This document shows, one piece after another, positions 43,450 through 50,662 of a DNA stretch of 64,000 bases (its first letter is position 1; each line of letters opens with the position of its first letter). The DNA comes from Candidatus Sumerlaeota bacterium (GTDB lineage Bacteria > Sumerlaeota > Sumerlaeia > SLMS01 > JAHLLQ01). Below the pieces are notes generated by a model. It ran no database searches. It saw only the letters and a program-made list of their open reading frames with translations, and had not been told where the DNA came from. The stretch lies in assembly GCA_030156535.1 (NCBI GenBank), contig JASGMJ010000008.1:85943-149942 (forward strand), in the 5' to 3' direction. A program made the translations under genes and the position numbers.

Positions 43450-44790
43450 TCAGCCCGCAGCCACTTTGGACATGCTTGGGGTCAGGACTTCGCCGCGCAG
43501 CGTGTGCGACCAGGCGTTGGTGATGCGCACCTGAACGAGCTGGCCGGCGAGGCTGGCGTCGCCGGGGAAAACGACGGTCTTGTCCGTGCGCGTGCGCCCC
43601 ATCATGTCGTCGCCGCGGCGTGCGGGGCCTTCGACAAGAACTTCGTGCAGGCGGCCGATTTCGGCGCGGTTGACCTCGGTGCTGATTTCCTCCTGCAACT
43701 GGATCAGCCGCTGGAGGCGGTCCTTCTTCATGGCCAGAGGCACGTCGTTGCGCATGGTGTCGGCGGCGGGGGTGCCCTTGCGCGGGGAGTACATGAACAT
43801 GAATTGCTGGTCGAAGCGCATTTCCTCGGTCAGGCGCAGGGTGTCGCGGAATTCCGCCTCGGATTCCGAGGGGAAGCCGACGATCATGTCGGTCGTGAGG
43901 GCGCCGCCGGGGCAGAGGTCGCGGTACATGGCGACGAGGAAGCGGTAGCGCTCGACGTTGTAGGCGCGCTTCATCTGGCGCAGGACGCGGTTGTTGCCGG
44001 ACTGCACGGGGAGGTGCAGGTTCTCCATCACCTTGGGGCACTGGGCGATGGCGGCGAGGTGGCGGTGCTTGGCGCTCTTGGGATTGCTGGTGGTGTAGCG
44101 AATGCGCCAGATGCCGTCGATCTCGTCGAGGGCGTGCAGGAGGTCGGCGAAGTCGTGGCGCTGGGCATCGACGTAGGAGTTCACGTTCTGGCCAAGGAGG
44201 CAGACCTCGCGGTAGCCTTGGGCGGCGAGGCGTTTGACTTCTTCGACGATTTCTTCGAGCGGGCGGCTGAACTCCACGCCCCGCGTCTTGGGCACGATGC
44301 AGAACGTGCAGCGGTTGTTACAGCCGAACATGATGTTGACGTAGGCCTTGAGGGAGGAGCGGCGGACGGGGACGGTGGGAAGGCTCAGGGGCTTGTCGAT
44401 GTCGTCGATGGCGACGAGACGCTGCTGCGAGCGCCAGACCTCCTCGACGAGCTGATCCACCTTCACGTAGTCGCGCGTGCCGATGACGAGATCGACGTGC
44501 TCGTAGCGCTCAAGCAGGGCCTGCCCGCGGTCCTGCGCCGAGCAGCCGCAGACGGCGATCACCATGTCGGGATTGGCGCGCTTGGCGGAAACGAGGCTTT
44601 CGACGCGGCCGTAGGCGCGCGACTCGGCGCCGTCGCGCACCGTGCAGGTGTTGAAGAGAACGACGTCGGCGCCGTTTTCGTCTTCGACGCGGGTCATGCC
44701 CCGTGTCTCCAACAGGCCGGCCATGATTTCGGAGTCGTGCTCGTTCATCTGGCAGCCATAGGTGACGATCGCGTAGGTGCGTGGGGCCAT
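43450..44790 (-). CDS. miaB: tRNA-2-methylthio-N6-dimethylallyladenosine synthase
   Basis: 446-residue radical SAM methylthiotransferase that modifies adenosine 37 of tRNAs. The N-terminal MTTase domain has its three cluster Cys in TYGCQMNEHDSE, LFNTCTVRDGAE and AVCGCSAQ; the radical SAM cluster is GCNNRCTFCIVPKTRG; the C-terminal TRAM domain (LHEVLVEGPARRGDDMMGRT) is present. The usual SSHP/TSPHP stretch is TTSNPKSAKH. It stands alone on the minus strand between two uncharacterised genes. Assignment to MiaB rather than RimO or MtaB is by overall sequence pattern and the lack of the RimO/MtaB landmarks. Confidence 0.93.
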   Translation of the reverse strand: MAPRTYAIVTYGCQMNEHDSEIMAGLLETRGMTRVEDENGADVVLFNTCTVRDGAESRAYGRVESLVSAKRANPDMVIAVCGCSAQDRGQALLERYEHVDLVIGTRDYVKVDQLVEEVWRSQQRLVAIDDIDKPLSLPTVPVRRSSLKAYVNIMFGCNNRCTFCIVPKTRGVEFSRPLEEIVEEVKRLAAQGYREVCLLGQNVNSYVDAQRHDFADLLHALDEIDGIWRIRYTTSNPKSAKHRHLAAIAQCPKVMENLHLPVQSGNNRVLRQMKRAYNVERYRFLVAMYRDLCPGGALTTDMIVGFPSESEAEFRDTLRLTEEMRFDQQFMFMYSPRKGTPAADTMRNDVPLAMKKDRLQRLIQLQEEISTEVNRAEIGRLHEVLVEGPARRGDDMMGRTRTDKTVVFPGDASLAGQLVQVRITNAWSHTLRGEVLTPSMSKVAAG

Positions 44791-45170
44791 GCGGGCGTAA
44801 TCCTTGTCCGCGTTGGAGTGTTTGCCGGGCGGCGCGCAGTTTCCGGAGAAGGGTGGGCGCTGTCAAGCAGGGGAGCGGGGGAGAAAGCGCGGGGGGCGTG
44901 TCTCAGGTCTGTATTCGGCGGGAGAGCCGGGGAAAGGCGTTGCGCTGCCAGTGAACGTTTTTCCCGCGTGGGGTCCGGACGTTCCCAAAGTGCAAGACGC
45001 TCTCAGCGCTGCAGAGTCCAGCAGCTGTCTGCTTGGGAAGAAGTGCCGCTTGCCTGGGTAAAGGAGTCACGAAAGGGAGGCTGAACGGTTGATTTCAAAG
45101 GGTACGCTGCTTTGAGATCATCCTGGGCCATTGGTGTCTCATTGCAAAGGGGACCTCCCCCCCTCCGCAC
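44791..45170. other. Non-coding gap between miaB and the Asp-box protein gene
   Basis: A 380-base gap. On the minus strand TTGACA (44866-44861), a 17-base spacer and GAAACT (44843-44838) may be the miaB promoter. At 45091-45119 GATTTCAAAG/CTTTGAGATC forms a 10-base stem with one mismatch downstream of the Asp-box gene, without a T-run. No coding frame was found. Confidence 0.5.
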
Positions 45171-46619
45171 TCATTGAACGGTGAATGTATCGAGTTCAAC
45201 AGGCAGGGAAATGTTGCTGCTGCGGGAAACGAAGATGTCGTTGTCGGTTCCGAGGAAGCCACTGAACGTTTCGTTGGAGTGCCAGGTGACAACCCAGTTG
45301 CCCGTGCCATCGGTTGCGATGGCCGGGTACTGATCCGAGCCGGAATCCGTTGTGGCGTTTGCGCTGACGGGGGCGGGCGCGGTCCAGGTTATGCCGTTGT
45401 CCGTCGAGCGCGCGGCCAGGATGTCGCGGTCGATATCGATCTTTGTGCCCAGCGTATTGGTCGACTGCCATACCGCCATCCAATTGCCCATTCCGTCGGG
45501 TGCGATTCGTGGTGAGTAATCGAAGTCGCTGGAGTCCGTGGGGGCGGAGGTGTTGAGTGCGGTGGGTGCGGTCCAGGTTGCTCCGTTGTCCGTCGAGCGC
45601 GCGAACAGGATGTCGTAGTCTGTGCCGATGGTCGAGCCGAGCGAATCGGTGGAAGACCAGATGGCTATCCAGTTGCCGCTGCCGTCGGTTTCCAGCATGG
45701 GCTTTTCATCCGCGCCGGAGTCCGTTGTTGCGTTGCTGTTGAGCGGGGCGGATGTTGTCCAGGTTGCCCCGTTGTCCGTCGAGCGCGAGAAGAAGATGTC
45801 CCAGTCCGTGCCGTAGACGCCATTATCCACCCTGGACTCCCATGTGACGACCCAGTTGCCTGCTCCATCGGTGGCGATCCGGGGAGACCGGTCATCCTTT
45901 CCGTCGTAGCTGGCATAGTCATTGAGACAGGTGAGGGCAGTCCAGGTTGCTCCGTTATCCGTCGAACGAGCGAAAAAAATGTCCTCGTCCGCCCCGACTG
46001 TTGCGTCGAGGTCATTCGTCGAAGACCATACGGCGATCCAGTTGCCAGCGCCATCGGGTGCAATGTCGGGGTCAATATCCTCCTCGAAACTCTCATCGGT
46101 GGAGGCGCTGGAGTTGAGCGGAGCGGGGGGGCTCCAAGTGGCTCCGCCGTCGGTCGAGCGTGCGAACAGGATGTCGTCGTCCGTTCCGGTGGTCCCGCCA
46201 AGCGAGTCGTTGGATGACCACACCGCGATCCAGTTCCCCGCCCCGTCGTACTTTACGTGGGGGTTGATATCCGAGCCCGAGTCGCTCGCAGCGTTGGAGT
46301 TGAGTGCCGCGGGGGCGCTCCAGGTTGCACCATTGTCGGTGGAACGCGCGAACAGGATGTCCCAATCCGTCCCGACGGTTCCGCCGAGACTTTCGCCCGA
46401 GTACCACACCGTCACCCAGTTGCCCGAGCCGTCGGTTGCGATGAACGGCCAGTAATCAATGCCCGAATCGCTGCCCGCATTCGTGTTCAGTGTTGCGGCG
46501 GAAGTGAATCCGTATTCGGCGTGGGCTGGGGCGAGCATCCCTCCCAGAAGTACCCCCAGCACGGCCCAGCCACCCCGATTGAGAAGTACTGAATGGCCTG
46601 TGTGTGTCCTTTGATACAT
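45171..46619 (-). CDS. Secreted seven-repeat Asp-box (sialidase-like) beta-propeller protein
   Basis: 482 residues with an N-terminal signal peptide (WAVLGVLLGGMLAPAHA, cleavage near residue 34). The mature protein is seven tandem repeats of about 60 residues, each ending in an Asp-box of the form RSTDNGATW and containing a DGSGNWVTVW-type strand and a TDWDILFA-type strand. The repeats are also visible at the DNA level at about 183-base spacing, which implies recent expansion or gene conversion. This is a sialidase-like seven-bladed propeller without recognisable catalytic Arg/Tyr/Glu residues, so a binding role is more likely. It ends LPVELDTFTVQ, a stretch that in other phyla precedes a C-terminal sorting domain; here nothing follows. 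GGAGGT precedes the ATG at 46619. Confidence 0.85.
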   Translation of the reverse strand: MYQRTHTGHSVLLNRGGWAVLGVLLGGMLAPAHAEYGFTSAATLNTNAGSDSGIDYWPFIATDGSGNWVTVWYSGESLGGTVGTDWDILFARSTDNGATWSAPAALNSNAASDSGSDINPHVKYDGAGNWIAVWSSNDSLGGTTGTDDDILFARSTDGGATWSPPAPLNSSASTDESFEEDIDPDIAPDGAGNWIAVWSSTNDLDATVGADEDIFFARSTDNGATWTALTCLNDYASYDGKDDRSPRIATDGAGNWVVTWESRVDNGVYGTDWDIFFSRSTDNGATWTTSAPLNSNATTDSGADEKPMLETDGSGNWIAIWSSTDSLGSTIGTDYDILFARSTDNGATWTAPTALNTSAPTDSSDFDYSPRIAPDGMGNWMAVWQSTNTLGTKIDIDRDILAARSTDNGITWTAPAPVSANATTDSGSDQYPAIATDGTGNWVVTWHSNETFSGFLGTDNDIFVSRSSNISLPVELDTFTVQ

Positions 46620-46946
46620 TCTAATAACGACCTCCTATTACATGAAAACTAGAATATATTTTTCCGTACAATAGGGTGCCCGGATTCGTGCAACGAGAAA
46701 ATTCGCGGGAAGTGGGGCGCCCCGCCGTCGCCTGGCGGCAAAGGCCGTGCTTGCCCTCCGGGCAATTCGTCGCCCTAAATCCCCTGTTGCGTTGCCGCAG
46801 GGCCGGTTTATGGTCTCTTGAAGTCTGAGCGGTGCCTCCGGCAGTGGGAGAGGCATTCGGCCCGAAAACCGGAGAAGCGAAGCGGCAGCAACGCTCCCGT
46901 GTCGAAAATTTGCGAGAAAATCGGGACTCTCGTCCAGGGAATCGGT
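46620..46946. promoter_or_regulatory. Divergent promoter gap, AT-rich near the propeller gene
   Basis: A 327-base gap. The 46 bases next to the propeller gene start are unusually AT-rich and contain AATATATTTTTCC, which on the minus strand could supply a -10. The rest is G+C-rich with no clear elements. AGGGA precedes the DnaK-kinase ATG at 46947; an open frame extends upstream of that ATG but adds no DnaK sequence. Confidence 0.45.
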
Positions 46947-49900
46947 ATGGCCAACGAAGATCGCATCATCGGAATTGACCTGGGGACGACGAACTCCGTC
47001 GTGGCCATCTGTATGGGTTCGGAGCCCGAGGTCATCCCCACGCCCGAGGGAAGTAACAAGACTCCCTCCATCGTGGCGTTTTTGGAGAACGGCGAAGTGG
47101 TCGTTGGCGAAATCGCCCGGCGCCAGGCCGCGACGAATCCGAAGCGCACGATCTCCAGCGTCAAGCGCCTGATGGGTCAGAGCCTGGAGGACGTGGAAGA
47201 GCACGGCACGCTCTTCCCCTTCCAGTTGGTCGAGCACGACGACGAACTGCTGATCGACATCGACGGGATGGGCTACCGCCCCGAGCAGATCTCCGCGCTG
47301 GTTCTCAAGAAGCTGAAGGAGTCCGCCGAGGAGTACCTTGGCGACGAGTTGACGAAAGCCGTCATCACCGTTCCCGCCTACTTCGACGACATCCAGCGCC
47401 AGGCAACGATCGACGCGGCGCAAATGGCCGGCCTCGAAGTGTTGCGTCTGATCAACGAGCCCACCGCCGCGGCCATGGCCTACGGCATGGGCCAGGGGCA
47501 GGACACCGAAGAGATCATCGCGGTCTACGACTTCGGCGGCGGAACGTTCGACATCAGTATTCTGGAGATTACGGGACGCACGTTCGAGGTGCTCACCTCC
47601 ACGGGGGATTCGCGCCTGGGCGGCGACGACCTCGACAACGCGATCGTCAATCTCATCGTTGACGAGTTCCAGGAGGAGCACGGCATCGATCTGATGCAGG
47701 ACCCCGTGACTTTGAGGCGCCTGAAGGAAGTGGCGGAGCGCGCGAAGTGCGAGCTGTCCATGACGCAGAAGACGGCGATCGCGCTCCCCTTCATCACGTA
47801 CAAGGACGGGCAGCCGCTGCACTTGGACCGGATGCTCTCGCGGCGGGATTTCGAGGCATTGATCGAGGATTTCGTGCGCCGCACGATCCGTTGCTGCAAG
47901 CGGGCATTGGAGGAGGCGAACCTCAGGAAGTCCGACATCAACCGGGTGATCATGGTGGGCGGGACGACGCGCATTCCGATGGTCGAGGAGAGCGTGGAAG
48001 AGTTTTTCGACCAGGCGGTTTTCAAGGGCGTGAACCCCGACGAGGTCGTGGCGCTGGGCGCGGCGACGCAGGCGGGCGTCTTCGGAGGGCACGTGCAGGA
48101 AGTCGTCCTGCTGGACGTGACGCCGCATTCGCTGGGAATCGAAGTGGAGGGCGGCAAGTTCGTGGAGATTATCGAGAAGAACTCCACGATTCCGATCAAG
48201 GCGGCAAAGACGTTTACGACGACGGAAGACGACCAGGAGTTTGTGCGGATTCACGTCTTGCAGGGTGAAAGCAAGGAAACGGCGGAGAACCGCAGTCTGG
48301 GCAAGTTCAGCCTCTCGGGGATGCCTCCGGGGGCGCCCGCGGGCGTTCCGCGCGTGCGCGTGACGTTCTTCATCAATGCCGACGGCGTTGTCGAGATTTC
48401 AGCCGAGGAAATGAACTCGGGCAAGTCCGAGGCGATGACCATCGTGCACTCGAACCTGACCGACGACGAGAAGCAGAAGCGCTCGCGGCGGCGTTCGCGC
48501 GCCCGCAAGGGAAGCAGCGGAACGCGGCGTGCCTCGACGGCCCGGCGCAAGTCCAACCGCGCTGTTGGCGCCGACGACAGCGGCGTACGCGGAGAAAAAC
48601 CGTTCACCAAGGGCACGGCCCTGCGCGGCAAGAAGGCACAGCCGGAAGCCGCCCTCCCGCCCTCCGTGCCGCCTGCCCCTCCGGCGCGCGAACCCGATGA
48701 GACCGCCCCCGATCACCAGCAATTCGCCGTCCTTGGCGACACCCAGCCCAGCCCCACGGAACGCGGGCATCGCAGCCGGGAAGCAGTCGGGCACTCGCTC
48801 GCCCCGGTCGACTATTCCAAGACACCGCCAACATACTCGCACATGAGCTCGGGGCAGGTGCGGCAAATCCCCGACCCCCCTCCGGCGGAGAACGAGCCCA
48901 TCGTTCCCGATTCCCCCGGCGGGCCCGAACGTGTCCCCGAGACCATCCGCGAGACCGATTATCTGCGCGACGGCTCGCTCCCCGAGGACCTCGTCGAAGC
49001 GCGCGACCTGGCCGAACAGGGGCGGGACGACAAGGCCGCGCAGGAGATTTACGCCAAGGCCGTCAATCGCCTCAAGGAAGCGCCGTTCGACACGGACAAG
49101 TCCTTCGCCACCGCCAAGGCACGGGTTCTGATCTGCACCATGGCCGGGATGCTGGAGGAAGCGCGGGCCGGTCTGGCCACGCTGCGCGAGGGCCACCTGG
49201 CCGAAAACGGCGAGACGATTCTCGCCCTCCACGACAAGGTGCTCGAACGCTTTGGCGCCCCCAGTGTGCTGCGCGACCGCGGTCTGGCGCGCCGGGCTCT
49301 TGGGATGCTGGCCGAGGCGTGCGCCGACATCGAGCAGGCCACGCGCCAGGAACCGCTGGCGAGTGACCGCGACCTGCTCTCGGAGATGTACCGCCAGCGC
49401 TCCGAGGAACACGAAGACCCGCAGGCAATGTTCAAGCTCGTCAAGTTGCTGCTGAAGAAGAACGAGGTGGACGAGGCCATCGAGGTGCTTCAGATCCTGA
49501 AGGGGCACGAGGCCTACGAGCAGCGCGCCCTCAAGGTTCTGGGCCTGTGCCACTGGCAGAAGAACCTGCACTTCCTGGCATGGCAGAGCTTCAAGGTGCT
49601 GCCGGTCGACGACGACATGAAGGACATCCTCTACCGCCTGGCGGGCGACATGGAGTCCTCCGACCAGCTCAAGAACGCAGTCAGCGTGCTTGAGCATCTC
49701 GTCGCCTCCGCGCCCACGTACCTCGACACCGAGGCGCGCCTGCGCAAACTCAACTACCGCCTCAAGCTCCAGCGCGAAGAGGAACTCAGCCACCGCGACG
49801 TGCCCGTGCTCAGCCGCGAGAGCCGCTTCACGATTCTCGAGGAAATCAACCGCGGCAGCATGGGCATCATCTACAAGGCGAAGGACAAGACGCTCAACGA

Positions 49901-50591
49901 GATCCTGGCGCTCAAGGTGCTGAACGACTACCTGTGCAGCGACCCGGCCGCCGTCGAACGCTTCAAGGCCGAGGCCCGCGCGGCCAAGCGCCTCTCGCAC
50001 CCCTACATCGTGCGCATCCACGACCTGTTCGAGTTCGACTCCAAGCGCTTCATCAGCATGGAGTACATCGAGGGCGTCGATCTCAAGCGCATGATCAGCG
50101 AGCGCACCAGGTTCACCGAAGAGCAGATCATCTACTACTTCATCCAGATCTGCGACGCGCTCAGCTACGCGCATCAACTCGGCATCGTGCACCGCGACAT
50201 CAAGCCCGCGAACATCATGATCACCGACAAGAACAACGTGAAGATCACGGACTTCGGCATCGCCAAGATCCTGCTGGGCGAGGACGCCACGAAGAGCGGC
50301 ACGGCCGTGATCGGCACCCCTCTCTACATGGCACCCGAGCAGATCATCGGCGAGCGCGTGGACGGCCGGACGGACATCTACGCGCTCGGCATCATGATGT
50401 ACGAGATGGTCTCGGGCAACCCGCCGTTCTATCTGGGCAACATCGAGTACCACCACATCCACACGGCACCGCCGGAATTGCCGGAGCGCGTTTCGCCCAA
50501 GCTGGCGAAGATCATCGTGAAGATGATCGCGAAGAAGCCCGAAGACCGCTACCAGAGCGTGGACGAAATCCTGGCCGAAGTCCGGTCCTGA
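46947..50591 (+). CDS. DnaK (Hsp70)–linker–TPR-like–Ser/Thr kinase fusion protein
   Basis: One 1214-residue frame joins a chaperone to a kinase. Residues 1-385 are a DnaK nucleotide-binding domain: GIDLGTTNS (9-17), DFGGGTFDIS (about 195) and GGTTRIPMV (338). The interdomain linker and beta substrate domain follow, VVLLDVTPHSLGIEV (386) to NSGKSEAMTIVHS (about 490), but the alpha-helical lid of Hsp70 is missing. Instead there is a basic stretch (513-538), a Pro-rich linker to about 670, and a helical TPR-like region (671-945). Residues 960-1214 are a Hanks-type kinase: EINRGSMGIIYKA, Lys in LALKVL, HRDIKPANIM, TDFGIAK, YMAPEQ. Catalytic residues of both enzymes are intact. No signal peptide or membrane helix, so cytoplasmic. 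The start at 46947 begins DnaK directly. A weak hairpin follows the stop. Confidence 0.93.
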   Translation: MANEDRIIGIDLGTTNSVVAICMGSEPEVIPTPEGSNKTPSIVAFLENGEVVVGEIARRQAATNPKRTISSVKRLMGQSLEDVEEHGTLFPFQLVEHDDELLIDIDGMGYRPEQISALVLKKLKESAEEYLGDELTKAVITVPAYFDDIQRQATIDAAQMAGLEVLRLINEPTAAAMAYGMGQGQDTEEIIAVYDFGGGTFDISILEITGRTFEVLTSTGDSRLGGDDLDNAIVNLIVDEFQEEHGIDLMQDPVTLRRLKEVAERAKCELSMTQKTAIALPFITYKDGQPLHLDRMLSRRDFEALIEDFVRRTIRCCKRALEEANLRKSDINRVIMVGGTTRIPMVEESVEEFFDQAVFKGVNPDEVVALGAATQAGVFGGHVQEVVLLDVTPHSLGIEVEGGKFVEIIEKNSTIPIKAAKTFTTTEDDQEFVRIHVLQGESKETAENRSLGKFSLSGMPPGAPAGVPRVRVTFFINADGVVEISAEEMNSGKSEAMTIVHSNLTDDEKQKRSRRRSRARKGSSGTRRASTARRKSNRAVGADDSGVRGEKPFTKGTALRGKKAQPEAALPPSVPPAPPAREPDETAPDHQQFAVLGDTQPSPTERGHRSREAVGHSLAPVDYSKTPPTYSHMSSGQVRQIPDPPPAENEPIVPDSPGGPERVPETIRETDYLRDGSLPEDLVEARDLAEQGRDDKAAQEIYAKAVNRLKEAPFDTDKSFATAKARVLICTMAGMLEEARAGLATLREGHLAENGETILALHDKVLERFGAPSVLRDRGLARRALGMLAEACADIEQATRQEPLASDRDLLSEMYRQRSEEHEDPQAMFKLVKLLLKKNEVDEAIEVLQILKGHEAYEQRALKVLGLCHWQKNLHFLAWQSFKVLPVDDDMKDILYRLAGDMESSDQLKNAVSVLEHLVASAPTYLDTEARLRKLNYRLKLQREEELSHRDVPVLSRESRFTILEEINRGSMGIIYKAKDKTLNEILALKVLNDYLCSDPAAVERFKAEARAAKRLSHPYIVRIHDLFEFDSKRFISMEYIEGVDLKRMISERTRFTEEQIIYYFIQICDALSYAHQLGIVHRDIKPANIMITDKNNVKITDFGIAKILLGEDATKSGTAVIGTPLYMAPEQIIGERVDGRTDIYALGIMMYEMVSGNPPFYLGNIEYHHIHTAPPELPERVSPKLAKIIVKMIAKKPEDRYQSVDEILAEVRS

Positions 50592-50637
50592 GGACGGAAC
50601 TTCCCGCTTGTTTCCGCAAGCGTTTACACCCATGTTT

Positions 50638-50654
50638 CCTCCGATCCTCGGAGG
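50638..50654 (+). promoter_or_regulatory. Hairpin sequestering the ribosome site of the transporter operon
   Basis: CCTCCGA-TCC-TCGGAGG forms a perfect seven-base stem whose 3' half contains the GGAGG Shine-Dalgarno sequence, eight bases before the GTG start at 50663. Folding would hide the ribosome site, so translation of the first transport gene may be conditional. Confidence 0.6.
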
Positions 50655-50662
50655 GGTAGTCC

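Noticed and set aside
44791..45170. Hidden small gene after miaB
   Set aside because: Only short frames without start-site support; no conserved pattern seen.
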